From Ditibartonella choladocola (GTDB taxonomy: Bacteria > Pseudomonadota > Alphaproteobacteria > Rhizobiales > Rhizobiaceae), in the NCBI RefSeq assembly GCF_002007565.1, contig NZ_CP015625.1, forward strand, positions 1,302,001-1,366,000: a DNA stretch of 64,000 nucleotides, written 5' to 3'. Each line of letters starts with the position of its first letter. Positions within the stretch are counted from its first letter, which is position 1. Shown here one piece after another: positions 31,666-41,050 of the stretch. The notes under the pieces were generated by a model. It saw nothing but the letters and a program-made list of their open reading frames with translations, did no database searches and was not told the DNA's origin. Both the position numbers and the translations under genes were made by a program.

Positions 31666-32280
31666 ATGTCCCATAAAAGAACCTACGCTGCTATTTCCGC
31701 ATTGGCTGGTGCTGCTGCTCTACTCGTTGCGTCACATAGCACCGCCAATGCTCAGGGCATGCCTCAGGGGTGGTATAAGGTTTGCAGCAAGCAACAGGAT
31801 GTTGATGTTTGTAACACAATGAATACCGTTGTTTCCAACACCGGACAACCGCTGACGGCTGTGAATTTGGTTGAAGTCAAAGGGAAACAGAACGAAAAAC
31901 GCATCGGTATTCAGGTACCGACAGGTCGTTTTATTCCGGAAGGCGTTCATATTCAGGTCGGTGACGGCCCTGTGAAGAAGATTCCCTATGTCATCTGCAA
32001 TGGCCCTAGCTGCATTGCCAATGATACATTTGATGACAAACTTATCAATGCTATGAAAACAGGACAGAAATTGGTGGTAACAACAATCAATTTCCGTGGC
32101 ACACCAAATCCGATCGAAATTTCGCTTGACGGTTTCAGTGCTGCTTATACCGGTCCTGGCATGCAGGAGAAAGATTTTGAAGCCGAGCAAATGAAGCTTC
32201 AGAAAGCTGTTCAGGCCAAAGAAAAGCAGTTTGAAGACAAGATGCGCGCTGAACAGGAAAAAGCCAAGTCCGGCAATTGA
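31666..32280 (+). CDS. ialB: Invasion-associated locus B (IalB) family periplasmic protein
   Basis: A 204-residue exported protein. A signal peptide covers residues 1-29 (MSHKRTYAAI start, cleavage after STANA). The mature part is the IalB domain: GWYKVCSKQQDVDVCNTMN with C40 and C49, then PYVICNGPSCIAND with a second cysteine pair, likely two disulfides. The last 45 residues are a charged coiled coil. In pathogenic Bartonella, ialB contributes to erythrocyte invasion, but the family is widespread in Rhizobiales and non-invasive members exist. AAAGGA lies 11 bases before ATG 31666; an in-frame ATG at 31612 would bury the signal peptide and is disfavoured. A terminator follows. Confidence 0.92.
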   Translation: MSHKRTYAAISALAGAAALLVASHSTANAQGMPQGWYKVCSKQQDVDVCNTMNTVVSNTGQPLTAVNLVEVKGKQNEKRIGIQVPTGRFIPEGVHIQVGDGPVKKIPYVICNGPSCIANDTFDDKLINAMKTGQKLVVTTINFRGTPNPIEISLDGFSAAYTGPGMQEKDFEAEQMKLQKAVQAKEKQFEDKMRAEQEKAKSGN

Positions 32281-32305
32281 TGCGATGCTTCATTTATGAC
32301 TATTC

Positions 32306-32329
32306 AAAAGGCCGCTTGCGGCCTTTTTA
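32306..32329 (+). terminator. Rho-independent terminator of ialB
   Basis: AAAAGGCCG and CGGCCTTTTT form a GC-rich stem around CTTG, with a run of five T on the 3' side. It lies 26 bases after the ialB stop. Confidence 0.9.
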
Positions 32330-32390
32330 TTTTGCTTAAAACTAAGATTTTTCCGGTTATTTAATAGCTTGTAAACGAAAGAGATTTTTT

Positions 32391-32589
32391 CTCAAAGCCT
32401 CAAAGCCTCAAAGCCTCAAAGCCTCAAAGCCTCAAAGCCTCAAAGCCTCAAAGCCTCAAAGCCTCAAAGCCTCAAAGCCTCAAAGCCTCAAAGCCTCAAA
32501 GCCTCAAAGCCTCAAAGCCTCAAAGCCTCAAAGCCTCAAAGCCTCAAAGCCTCAAAGCCTCAAAGCCTCAAAGCCTCAAAGCCTCAAAG
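32391..32589. repeat. Perfect 8-bp tandem array, 24.6 copies
   Basis: The unit CAAAGCCT is repeated without a single mismatch from 32393 to 32589 (24 full copies plus five bases), with two matching bases before it. It lies between the ialB terminator and the convergent gpt gene. Perfect identity implies recent expansion by slipped-strand replication, and copy number is likely to vary among strains. It encodes no ORF with a ribosome-binding site. The unit length is not a multiple of three. Confidence 0.98.
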
Positions 32590-32920
32590 TTCTGTTATCC
32601 TGAGCAGCGAAACGCTGACCTCGTCGTTCCAGCCAAACCGCTGCAATGAAGAAATGCTGCGCCGACGATTGGAAAATACGTTATTAGTATGGTAAAACAA
32701 TCTCTTATTATTGTTTTTTAATAATCCGGTTCATACGTCATGAATTCGATAACCGGAAAATCTGCTATAGCGAATCGGATTTCCTGTGTCTGCAAGATAA
32801 ATAAAAAGGCTCCAGAATGTCGACCATCATGGAGCCTGTTTTTTAATTCCTATTATCCGGATTGGGGATAAACGAAAACCGGATTAAAGAGTGAAACCAA
32901 TCGATTCACAAATTAAACCA
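32590..32920. other. Convergent spacer between the 8-bp array and gpt
   Basis: About 330 bases without a gene. AAACAAT (32695-32701) and ATTGTTT (32710-32716), followed by a T-run, make a weak AT-rich terminator candidate for the plus strand. A stronger bidirectional hairpin at 32807-32842 is listed separately. Confidence 0.5.
32803..32842. terminator. Bidirectional terminator downstream of gpt
   Basis: AGGCTCCA (32807-32814) pairs with TGGAGCCT (32830-32837) across a 15-base loop. The stem is flanked by AAAAA on the left and GTTTTTT on the right, so it can act on either strand; it most likely terminates the leftward gpt transcript. Confidence 0.8.
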
Positions 32921-33418
32921 TCAACCGGCATGTGAATCTGCAATCGGTTTTTGAAATGCATATCCCATATCCCACGGGAAATAGATCCAGGTGTCTTGGC
33001 TGACTTCTGTAACGAATGTGTCTATTAAAGCCCGCCCTTTCGGCTTTGCATAAACTGTTGCGAAATGTGCTTTCGGAATCATACTGCGAACGATTTGAGC
33101 AGTTTTTCCGGTATCGGTGAGATCATCTACAACCAGAACGCCTTCACCATCATTCACTCTGACATTGTCACTAATCCCTTTAAGGATTTCCATTTCCGAC
33201 TGGTGGCGATAATCATGATAAGAGGCAATACACACGGTTTCGATAAGCCGGATACCCAATTCACGACAAATAATTGCAGCGGGAACCAGTCCTCCGCGTG
33301 TGATAGCGACCATCGAACGCCATTCTTTTTTCTGGTCTGCAATGCGCCAAGCCAAAGCGCGGGCATCCCTGTGAAATTGATCCCAGCTTACGGGAAAAGC
33401 TTTATCCGGAAGCGACAT
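32921..33418 (-). CDS. gpt: Xanthine phosphoribosyltransferase
   Basis: A 165-residue purine salvage enzyme that converts xanthine and guanine with PRPP to the nucleotides. The PRPP-binding motif [14 protein letters not shown] is at about residues 94-107 and the flexible-loop region IASYHDYRH precedes it; [13 protein letters not shown] near the C-terminus is the base-binding segment of the XGPRT subgroup. Length equals that of rhizobial homologues. AGGAGCTTGGTATG-like spacing on the minus strand supports the start. Confidence 0.95.
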   Translation of the reverse strand: MSLPDKAFPVSWDQFHRDARALAWRIADQKKEWRSMVAITRGGLVPAAIICRELGIRLIETVCIASYHDYRHQSEMEILKGISDNVRVNDGEGVLVVDDLTDTGKTAQIVRSMIPKAHFATVYAKPKGRALIDTFVTEVSQDTWIYFPWDMGYAFQKPIADSHAG

Positions 33419-33902
33419 ACCAAGCTCCTAAAATTCTAAAAAACGATTTTGCCTTGTAATCCCATTTAATCCCCCATTTCAAGCATAACGGCGTCATCTT
33501 TTATGACGAATCGGTATAAGGCGGCTCATTCCACTTGTTCATAGTTCTGATGGAAATTCTTTCCACATAACGATTCGCGATCGACCCGACAGCAATTTTC
33601 TATGTTACACAGACATGGACATAATATCGAAGCCGAAAAGGCAGAATAACGGGAGACCGGCAATTTTTATATCCGGCGAAACATTTAAAGGACAAATGAA
33701 TAACCAATCATTTTGTTCCGCCCAAAGAATGTGAGGCTTTCATTTATCTTTTTGTTAAGCAGAACATATTTTTTAAAATGCTGTTTGAGAGGAATTGCAA
33801 ACAATAATAGCCGAACGCCGGTATTTTACCCTGATAACGCCGATGGGATTGCCAAAACTAAAGATTTTTTTCAAAACGAAAAAAATTTTTTGCTAAAAGG
33901 TG
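33419..33902. other. Intergenic region between gpt and the tRNA-Lys promoter
   Basis: About 480 bases, AT-rich, with no supported gene. One open frame on the plus strand (33713-33952) runs through the tRNA promoter and has no family resemblance. The gpt promoter should lie near 33440-33500 on the minus strand. Confidence 0.55.
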
Positions 33903-33931
33903 TTGACCTGAAGCGATCTCGCCCGTATGTT
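33903..33931 (+). promoter_or_regulatory. Promoter of tRNA-Lys
   Basis: TTGACC (33903-33908) and TATGTT (33926-33931) are separated by exactly 17 bases, and the predicted start near 33938 is about 29 bases before the mature tRNA. Confidence 0.7.
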
Positions 33932-33966
33932 CCGCCCACTTTCATCAGGTAACCACCTTCATGAAA

Positions 33967-34042
33967 GAGCGCGTAGCTCAGCCGGTAGAGCAACTGACTT
34001 TTAATCAGTAGGTCCAGGGTTCGAATCCCTGCGCGCTCACCA
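33967..34042 (+). tRNA. tRNA-Lys (UUU)
   Basis: A 76-base cloverleaf with acceptor GAGCGCG/CGCGCTC, anticodon stem ACTGA/TCAGT around CTTTTAA (anticodon TTT), T-arm GGTTCGAATCC, and encoded ACCA end. Confidence 0.97.
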
Positions 34043-34553
34043 CTTTCCCAACAACAAACTCATCCTGTTATTGTCGCGTTCCGCATTGTCTGCGATTAAA
34101 GTTGTCGGCAGTTAAAGCTTCAGTGCGCCTACCTGATTTTTAATGATTACTGACAAGACCGTTTCATTTCTTACGACAATTTGCTCTGCTTACGACAATT
34201 TGCTTTGCTTACGACAATTTGCTTTGCTTACGACAATCCGCTTTGCTTACGACAATCCGCTTTGCTTACGACAATCCGCTTTTTCCAGAGCCATTATTTC
34301 CGGTGGCCGTCGTCAATCATGAAGGCGGTCAAATGATACCAACGTCGACTGACGATTGAGCCGCGTTAACGATGTTTTAATAAACAAGGCGAACTGGCAT
34401 ATACGCTTCTTAAACAATTATTAAAGATGTGTTAATCGGACAACAGAAAACGTTTCCGCCAAGGCGGCGAAGTCAAAAACGGGTGTTGTTCATTCAAAAT
34501 AACATATTCCGATTTTGCTTCGTCATCAGTGGCATAACAGGACGGTGTAATTG
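34043..34553. other. Intergenic region between tRNA-Lys and rlpA
   Basis: About 510 bases with no gene. It contains the six-copy 19-bp tandem array at 34170-34282 and, downstream, the rlpA promoter region. No typical T-tract terminator is seen right after the tRNA. Confidence 0.6.
34170..34282. repeat. 19-bp tandem repeat, six copies in two sequence blocks
   Basis: The unit CTTACGACAATTTGCTTTG recurs at 34170, 34189, 34208, 34227, 34246 and 34265 (last copy degrades at its end). Copies 1-3 contain AATTTGC, copies 4-6 AATCCGC, so two variant units were each amplified. No spacers separate the copies, ruling out a CRISPR array. Confidence 0.95.
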
Positions 34554-35708
34554 ATGTTGTCAGAAGCTAGAAAGAACGCGCAGAAAAAAGGCGTTGTATT
34601 TGTTCGCGGAATTGTTGTTTCAATATCCACAATGATGCTTGCGGCTTGTGCCAATCATGCAAAAGATATAGCGGCTACAGCACCAACGAAGACCGGTAGC
34701 GAGCAAGTCAAAGCCTATTCGGTTATACCTGCGACAAAGCCGGCAATCGCCCGTTTCAAGAAAACTGCAGAACGAGAGAACGGAATCCATAACAAGATCA
34801 AGGAAATAGGGGAGGTTGCCTATCTTTCTCCATCCGAAAGGGCCTATAAAAAGGTCGGGCGTGCTTCCTGGTATGGTGCGGCTTTCAATGGCCGTCTGAC
34901 GGCAAATGGTGAAATTTACGATATGCATAATCTCACCGCTGCCCATCCGACAATGCCTTTACCAAGCTATGCGCGGGTAACGAATTTGGAAAATGGAGCT
35001 TCTCTCATTGTTCGAGTCAATGATAGAGGACCTTTCGCGGCCGATCGGGTGATTGATTTGTCAAAACAGGCTGCAACGATGCTTGATTATAAAGATGACG
35101 GTTTGGCAGATGTGAAAGTGGAATATGTCGGAAGGGCGCCGATTGAAGGAAATGATAATGAATTTCTGATGGCTTCCTATAAGCCTGGCAATATTACACC
35201 GGATACATTGCTTGCAATGGCGGGTGTAAATTTGAATTCACAGGTTGCCGACAGTGCTACACAGGCGATGGAAGGCTTTGCTCCGGCATCCGTTCAAAGC
35301 ACGTACAGGCCGGAAATTATGCGTGTAACTTATCCGGAATTGCCAGAAATAGGACCTCTTCCGGCATTCAAACCGGATAATTCGCAACTGTTGGCATTTG
35401 CTGATGAAACCTCGACCAATTCACGACAGGAGGTTTTCAACAGTGTTCTGAATTCCGCAGGCAATGATAAGCCTTCAGGAAATATCATGCATTCCAAAAC
35501 CGGCGCTTCGGCAAAAACGGCAAAGCCGGTTATGAAAGGCGAGATGAACGACGCGACCCATAAAACGATTGATGATGAGAATGTCAGGAACCCTGCAAAG
35601 TCTATGAGTGATGTGGCCGAAAATAGTGGCAAAAAAGCTGATCGGGCATTGGAACTTGCATGGGCGACAGGTGTGAGCGAAGCTTTCAGCATCGGTAGTG
35701 AACATTAG
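34554..35708 (+). CDS. rlpA: Septal ring lytic transglycosylase RlpA family lipoprotein
   Basis: A 384-residue protein with a lipobox LAAC (Cys about residue 32), so probably an outer-membrane lipoprotein. The double-psi beta-barrel domain lies at about residues 100-190: GRASWYGAAFNGRLTANGE, then LIVRVNDRGPFAADRVIDLS, with the catalytic-type Asp in VNDRGPF. Members cleave denuded peptidoglycan strands at the division site. The C-terminal 180 residues are low in complexity and lack an SPOR domain that I can recognise. ATG 34554 is preferred over TTG 34551. It heads the rlpA-dac-tmk-holB-metG-tatD block common in Rhizobiales. Confidence 0.9.
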   Translation: MLSEARKNAQKKGVVFVRGIVVSISTMMLAACANHAKDIAATAPTKTGSEQVKAYSVIPATKPAIARFKKTAERENGIHNKIKEIGEVAYLSPSERAYKKVGRASWYGAAFNGRLTANGEIYDMHNLTAAHPTMPLPSYARVTNLENGASLIVRVNDRGPFAADRVIDLSKQAATMLDYKDDGLADVKVEYVGRAPIEGNDNEFLMASYKPGNITPDTLLAMAGVNLNSQVADSATQAMEGFAPASVQSTYRPEIMRVTYPELPEIGPLPAFKPDNSQLLAFADETSTNSRQEVFNSVLNSAGNDKPSGNIMHSKTGASAKTAKPVMKGEMNDATHKTIDDENVRNPAKSMSDVAENSGKKADRALELAWATGVSEAFSIGSEH

Positions 35709-35760
35709 ATACTTGAGTGAACCGTTGGTTTGTGCTGAAAACAAACCACGGAGACGATTT

Positions 35761-36924
35761 ATGCGCGCAGTCATCATCTATTTGTTTGGATCCTTTTTGT
35801 TTGGTTCTATAGCAACGCAGTCATTTGCTCAAAATTTCCAGATTACTGCCACGCAAGCGATTATGGTAGATGGCGAGACCGGCTCGATATTATACCAGAA
35901 AAGTCCCCGAACCAGATTTGAACCGGCTTCCCTTGCGAAATTGATGACGGCCGAAGTTGTGTTTCATTTGCTTGAAAGTGGAGCATTACGTGAGGACCAA
36001 CTTTTCCACATCAGCGTCAATGCCTGGCGAACAGGGGGAGCACCGTCGCGTACAAACACAATGTTTGCGCCGGTTAATAGTGACATAAGTGTGCTTGATC
36101 TTTTGCGCGGTATGATTATCGTCAACGGCAATGACGCAGCAATTGCTTTAGCCGAAGGCATTTCGGGAAGTGAAGAAAAATTTGCCGATTTGATGAATGA
36201 ACGCGCCAAAGAATTGGGGCTTAATTCGAGTCATTTTGTCAATGCAACGGGCTTGCCGGAAAATGGGCAATATACAAATGTGAGTGACGTTATCCGCTTG
36301 TCACGTCATATTGCGCATAGTTATCCAAAATATTTCAAGATTTATTCGGAACCGGAAATAAGTTGGAGCAAAATTACCCAACGTAACAAAAATCCGCTTT
36401 TTGCTTTGAATATCGGAGCCGAAGGGTTTGCGAATGCGTTCAGCGAAAGTTCCGGATTTTCGACCTCTGCCGTTATTCAAAATAATAATCGACAACTGTT
36501 TCTGGTTTTGAATGGTATTAAAAAAGAAAAAGACAGACCGGCGGAAGCAGCAAAGCTCTTCAACTGGGGAATGACTGCATTTCAATTCAAGCAGGTTTTT
36601 CCGAAAGATGTCATTGTCGGATATGCACATGTATTCGGAGGTAAAAAACCGCTGGTACCACTGTTAGTCAAGGAGCCTGTCGATATTCTGATGAATGTCG
36701 AGAAGAAGTCTGTTATATCTGCAAAAATTATCTATCATGGCCCGTTGGATGCTCCTGTAAAAGCCGACGTGGAAGTTGGAAAACTGCAAATATTGGCTGA
36801 TAAAACCGTTTTATTGGAAAAGCCGGTCTTTACCGCTGATGAAGTCGCCGAGACAGGACTTGTCGGAAAAGCCAAAGATGCTTTATATGAACTGACATTA
36901 GGTTGGTTAAGAAAATATCTTTAA
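35761..36924 (+). CDS. D-alanyl-D-alanine carboxypeptidase homologue with degenerate active-site motifs
   Basis: A 387-residue S11-type penicillin-binding protein with a signal peptide (about 1-23, ending SFAQ). The SxxK motif is intact (SLAK, S57 and K60). The second motif, normally SxN, reads NGN (122-124), and the third, normally KTG, reads ANA (224-226; bases 36430-36438) within an otherwise well-aligned segment GAEGFANAFSESSGF. The C-terminal PBP5-like domain and amphipathic tail (LGWLRKYL) are retained. ATG 35761 follows CGGAGAC; an upstream in-frame start lacks a signal peptide at the right place. Loss of KTG suggests reduced or absent peptidase activity, but the reading frame is whole. 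Confidence 0.9.
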   Translation: MRAVIIYLFGSFLFGSIATQSFAQNFQITATQAIMVDGETGSILYQKSPRTRFEPASLAKLMTAEVVFHLLESGALREDQLFHISVNAWRTGGAPSRTNTMFAPVNSDISVLDLLRGMIIVNGNDAAIALAEGISGSEEKFADLMNERAKELGLNSSHFVNATGLPENGQYTNVSDVIRLSRHIAHSYPKYFKIYSEPEISWSKITQRNKNPLFALNIGAEGFANAFSESSGFSTSAVIQNNNRQLFLVLNGIKKEKDRPAEAAKLFNWGMTAFQFKQVFPKDVIVGYAHVFGGKKPLVPLLVKEPVDILMNVEKKSVISAKIIYHGPLDAPVKADVEVGKLQILADKTVLLEKPVFTADEVAETGLVGKAKDALYELTLGWLRKYL

Positions 36925-36952
36925 TCGTTGTTTATGAAATCGGGATGTTATT

Positions 36953-37606
36953 GTGAGTGGTTATTTTTTCACATTCGAGGGCGGGGAGGGTGCTGGAAAA
37001 TCCACTCAAATCAATATAGTGGGAGAATTTCTTAAACAAAAAGGTTATGAAGTTGTAGTCACTCGCGAACCCGGTGGTACGACGGGCAGCGAGGCGATAA
37101 GGTATGTTCTCCTTTCAGGGAATGCTCAAAAGATGGGAAGGTGTTTTGAAGCTGTGCTTTTTGCTGCAGCGCGCATCGACCATATTAATGAAGTGATTGC
37201 ACCGGCCTTGAAACAGGGAAAAATCGTATTGTGCGACCGTTTTATTGATTCGACCCGCGTATATCAGGGTGATGAAAAGGACAATAATCGCTGTAAACTT
37301 GAGCTGCTCGAAAAAACAGCCATTGTCGGTTATATGCCCGATATTACATTCATATTGGATTTACCGGCGAAAATCGGAATGGCAAGAGCGGATAAACGTC
37401 GGGAAAAAACGGTAACAGTCGACCGGTTTGAAAAAGACGATCTGGCTGTTCAGGAGGCGCGAAGGCAAGCATTTCTTGAAATAGCAGCAGCTGAACCGGA
37501 ACGTTGTCGTGTTATTAACGCAAACCGTAATATTGACGAAATTGCCAAGGACATCGAACAAATTACTTTAAATTTTCTGAAAAGGAAAAATGATGCAGGA
37601 AATTGA
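36953..37606 (+). CDS. tmk: Thymidylate kinase
   Basis: A 217-residue enzyme that phosphorylates dTMP to dTDP. The P-loop FEGGEGAGKST is at about residues 8-18, the TREPGGT substrate loop at about 38-44 and the DRx motif in LCDRFIDSTRVYQG. It uses a GTG start (36953); the length and N-terminus MSGYFFTFEGGEGAGKS are standard. It overlaps holB by 17 bases. Confidence 0.96.
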   Translation: MSGYFFTFEGGEGAGKSTQINIVGEFLKQKGYEVVVTREPGGTTGSEAIRYVLLSGNAQKMGRCFEAVLFAAARIDHINEVIAPALKQGKIVLCDRFIDSTRVYQGDEKDNNRCKLELLEKTAIVGYMPDITFILDLPAKIGMARADKRREKTVTVDRFEKDDLAVQEARRQAFLEIAAAEPERCRVINANRNIDEIAKDIEQITLNFLKRKNDAGN

Positions 37607-38636
37607 GACGCCGCGCCAATATGATGATATTGATGGCGTTATCCGTCCTGCACAAAATACCTGTATTTTTGGTCATGAGGATGTCGTCTCGTCAATTACC
37701 CGAATGCTTGAAGACGGACGCCTGCACCATGCACTATTGTTCGAGGGGCCACTTGGTATCGGGAAAGCAACGCTAGCCTATCATCTGGCTTGGAATATTC
37801 TGGTATCGTCTTCGGGCGAGTTCAAGTCACCTGATGAAACATCACCGGTCTGGCGCCAAATTGCACAAGGCAGCCATCCTTCTGTTACCCATATATCAAG
37901 ACGATTCGATAATAAAACCGAACGCTTCAATACGGGTATAACCATTGATGATATAAGAGAAATCAACCGTTTTCTGGCACAGACTTCCTATAATGGAGGC
38001 TGGCGCGTTGTCATTATTGACACAGCCGATGACATGAACAGAGCAGCCGCCAACGGTATTTTAAAAACTCTTGAAGAGCCGCCTCAGAAAACGCTTTTTA
38101 TTTTGGTCTCACATTCTTCGGGGCGTTTATTGCCCACAATTCGCTCACGTTGTCATCTCGTCAAATTTCGCCCGCTCGATTATGATAATATGCAAAAAGC
38201 GCTTCATCACGTATTGGCAAATCAATTGCCGAAACCGGCGGAATTGGATGCAATTATCAGCGAGTCCGAAGGGAGTGTGCGCAAAGCGGCTTTATTGGTT
38301 TGTTATGGCGGGATGGAAATTATCCGTGTACAAAGAGAGATATTGAATCAACCCGTTTTTGATGTCGTCAAAGCGCAGACAATTGCACAAGCTTTGTCCG
38401 GTCGCGACGCTATCGTACAGTTTCACCAATTTTGTGATAATCTTCTTAATATCGTATCAGGAAAGGCGATGCGAGCAGCAATTGACGGGCGTTCTGCTTT
38501 GAGCAATCGCTACGCTGAAGCTTGGAAAAATATTGCTGAAGAGGTTGCGCAAACGGAAGCATTTAACCTCGATAAAAAACAATTTGTGATTAATGTTCTT
38601 TATAAACTTCATAAATTGATTGCGGAAAATACCTGA
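37590..38636 (+). CDS. holB: DNA polymerase III subunit delta prime
   Basis: A 348-residue AAA+ clamp-loader subunit. The N-terminal part carries a Walker A-like GPLGIGKAT (about residues 53-61), the [27 protein letters not shown] segment (split as [11 protein letters not shown] and [11 protein letters not shown]) and the SRC motif ([10 protein letters not shown]) that serves as the arginine finger. The zinc-binding cysteines of E. coli delta prime are not seen. Two adjacent ATGs are possible starts, with AAAGGA upstream. tmk-holB-metG order is typical of the order. Confidence 0.93.
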   Translation: MMQEIETPRQYDDIDGVIRPAQNTCIFGHEDVVSSITRMLEDGRLHHALLFEGPLGIGKATLAYHLAWNILVSSSGEFKSPDETSPVWRQIAQGSHPSVTHISRRFDNKTERFNTGITIDDIREINRFLAQTSYNGGWRVVIIDTADDMNRAAANGILKTLEEPPQKTLFILVSHSSGRLLPTIRSRCHLVKFRPLDYDNMQKALHHVLANQLPKPAELDAIISESEGSVRKAALLVCYGGMEIIRVQREILNQPVFDVVKAQTIAQALSGRDAIVQFHQFCDNLLNIVSGKAMRAAIDGRSALSNRYAEAWKNIAEEVAQTEAFNLDKKQFVINVLYKLHKLIAENT

Positions 38637-38716
38637 ATAGTTGGTTTTTCCGTGACAACTGCTTCAACTACCGCTATGTCAGGTTGAAAGCTGATATTGA
38701 TATAGTTGGGTATCCT

Positions 38717-40264
38717 ATGCGTGAAAAATATTATATAACAACACCGATTTTTTATCCGAATGGTAATCCCCATATCGGCCATGCCTATAACGCTATCGCA
38801 ACAGATGCGATGGCACGTTTCCAGCGGGCCAATGGTAAAGATGTTTTTTTTCTCTCCGGCACCGATGAACATGGATTGAAAATGCAGCAGACTGCCGAAA
38901 AACAGGGGTTAACGCCACTGGAATTGGCCAACATTAACAGCGCTGTTTTTCAAAAAATGTTGAAGACGCTGAATGTGTCGAATGATGACTTTATTCGCAC
39001 CACTGAAAAACGCCATTACGAGGCCTGTCAGGCGATCTGGAAAATGATGGAAGACAATGGCGATATTTATCTTGATCGCTATTCCGGCTGGTATTCTGTG
39101 CGTCAGGAAGCTTACTATGACGAGAGCGATACTGAAGTAGGGGAAGATGGTGTCCGGCGGGAAAAAGAAGTCGGTTCGCCAGTGGAATGGAATGAAGAAG
39201 AAAGCTATTTTTTCCGCCTTTCCAAATATGAAGACAGATTATTGGATTTTTATGAAAAAAATCCCGACTTCATCGGGCCTAACGAACGTCGCAACGAGAT
39301 CATTAGCTTTGTGAAATCAGGCCTGAAAGACCTTTCAATATCGCGTACGACATTCGATTGGGGGATACCTGTTCCGGGCAATCCCAAACACGTCATGTAT
39401 GTTTGGGTCGATGCATTGACCAATTATCTGACTGCCACCGGTTTTCCGAAGAAAAATACACCGAGATCGGATTTTTGGCCGGCAAATGTCCATGTCATCG
39501 GAAAGGATATTATCCGGTTCCATGCAATTTATTGGCCTGCATTTTTGATGTCTGCCGGTATCGCCTTGCCCAAACGCGTTTTTGCACACGGTTTTTTGTT
39601 GAACCGCGGTGAAAAAATGTCGAAGTCGGTAGGAAATGTTATTGATCCGTTCAAAATGGTCGAACATTACGGCCTCGATCAGGTGCGCTATTTCTTTCTG
39701 CGAGAAGTTCCATTCGGGCAGGACGGAAGCTATAGCCACGATGCAATCGTCAATCGAACAAATGCAGATCTTGCCAATGATCTCGGTAATCTCGCGCAAC
39801 GTTCGCTTTCAATGATTATGAAAAATTGCGGCGGTCTCGTACCGAAGCCGGGCAAGTATCTCGATCAGGATAACGAGCTTCTGGAAAAATGCCGCAATGC
39901 GCTTCAAACTGCTCGTGAAACCATGGATAGACAGGCCCCCCATTTGGCATTATCGGCTGTTTTTTCAGTAATTTCGGACGCAAACCGTTATTTCGCGACA
40001 GAAGAACCTTGGGCGCTGAAGAAGACAGATCCGGAGCGGTTTTCGACTGTTCTATATGTGACTGTTGAAGTGTTGAGGCGCGTTGGCATTATGCTTTGCC
40101 CCTTTATCCCGCAATCAGCGGCAAAATTGCTTGATTTGCTGGCAATCGATCAAAATGAACGTATGCTGGATGATATTGTCAATAAAAAGATCATGCCTGA
40201 CATGAAATTGCCTACGCCTGAACCGGTTTTCCCTCGTTATATTCCTACGGAAGATGAAGACTGA
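38717..40264 (+). CDS. metG: Methionyl-tRNA synthetase
   Basis: A 515-residue class I synthetase. The HIGH motif is present as [12 protein letters not shown] (about residues 18-29) and KMSKS in [14 protein letters not shown]. The protein lacks the C-terminal dimerisation domain, as in other alphaproteobacterial MetG. ATG 38717 gives the standard N-terminus [16 protein letters not shown]; the longer in-frame ORF from 38684 adds 11 residues with no family support. Confidence 0.96.
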   Translation: MREKYYITTPIFYPNGNPHIGHAYNAIATDAMARFQRANGKDVFFLSGTDEHGLKMQQTAEKQGLTPLELANINSAVFQKMLKTLNVSNDDFIRTTEKRHYEACQAIWKMMEDNGDIYLDRYSGWYSVRQEAYYDESDTEVGEDGVRREKEVGSPVEWNEEESYFFRLSKYEDRLLDFYEKNPDFIGPNERRNEIISFVKSGLKDLSISRTTFDWGIPVPGNPKHVMYVWVDALTNYLTATGFPKKNTPRSDFWPANVHVIGKDIIRFHAIYWPAFLMSAGIALPKRVFAHGFLLNRGEKMSKSVGNVIDPFKMVEHYGLDQVRYFFLREVPFGQDGSYSHDAIVNRTNADLANDLGNLAQRSLSMIMKNCGGLVPKPGKYLDQDNELLEKCRNALQTARETMDRQAPHLALSAVFSVISDANRYFATEEPWALKKTDPERFSTVLYVTVEVLRRVGIMLCPFIPQSAAKLLDLLAIDQNERMLDDIVNKKIMPDMKLPTPEPVFPRYIPTEDED

Positions 40265-40266
40265 GC

Positions 40267-41040
40267 ATGCTTGTCGATACACACTGTCATCTGGATTTCG
40301 AGACTTTCAGCAATGAACTGGACGCGGTCGTCGAGCGCGCCCATCAAGCCGATGTCAAACGTATGGTGACTATTTCCACACTTGTTCGCGATATGGAGAA
40401 GTTGCTCGATATTACCCGACGGTTCGATGACGTTTATTGTTCGGTTGGAACCCACCCCAGTTCCTCGCATGAAGAGAATGACACAACTGCCGAAAAACTT
40501 CTACAATATGCAAAGAATCCGAAAGTTGTTGCGATAGGCGAGGTGGGGCTCGATTATCATTATGATGACGCGACTCCTCAGGAACAAAAACGTAATTTTC
40601 ATGAACATATTGTCGCGGCTCGCGAAAGCGGTTTGCCACTGGTTATCCATACGCGCGATGCCGATATTGATACGAGCGATATTCTCGTCGAAGAAATGAA
40701 AAAAGGAAAGTTTTCTTTCATTCTTCATAGTTTTTCATCGGGCGAAGAGTTGGCAAAGACAGCTCTCGAAATTGGCGGATATATTTCGTTTTCCGGCATA
40801 TTAACGTTCAAAAGTGCCGAAAATGTAAGAAATATTGCAAAAGCGGTGCCCGTTGATCGCGTTCTGGTCGAGACAGATTCACCCTATCTTGCACCTGTTC
40901 CGTTCAGGGGCAAGACAAATGAACCTTCCTTTGTCAAACAGACTGCGTTAGTATTGGCAGAAGTCCTTGGCGTTCCATTTGAAAAGGTGGCCAAGCATAC
41001 AACGGAAAATGCATTTCGTGTTTTCTCGAAGATGAAATAG
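40267..41040 (+). CDS. tatD: TatD family metal-dependent hydrolase
   Basis: A 257-residue TIM-barrel hydrolase. The metal-binding HCHLD is at residues 6-10 (LVDTHCHLDF), with further ligands in GEVGLDYHYD, IHTRDAD, LHSFSSG and the ETDSPYLAP segment. TatD proteins are 3'-5' DNA/RNA exonucleases implicated in DNA repair and quality control. It starts two bases after metG and is followed 10 bases later by the MBL-fold gene, implying one transcript. Confidence 0.95.
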   Translation: MLVDTHCHLDFETFSNELDAVVERAHQADVKRMVTISTLVRDMEKLLDITRRFDDVYCSVGTHPSSSHEENDTTAEKLLQYAKNPKVVAIGEVGLDYHYDDATPQEQKRNFHEHIVAARESGLPLVIHTRDADIDTSDILVEEMKKGKFSFILHSFSSGEELAKTALEIGGYISFSGILTFKSAENVRNIAKAVPVDRVLVETDSPYLAPVPFRGKTNEPSFVKQTALVLAEVLGVPFEKVAKHTTENAFRVFSKMK

Positions 41041-41050
41041 GACAGGATTT

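Noticed and set aside
33713-33952. 79-codon open frame before tRNA-Lys
   Set aside because: It runs through the tRNA-Lys promoter, has no ribosome-binding site and resembles no family.
34170-34282. Possible CRISPR array
   Set aside because: The 19-bp units are directly adjacent with no spacers, and no cas gene is near.
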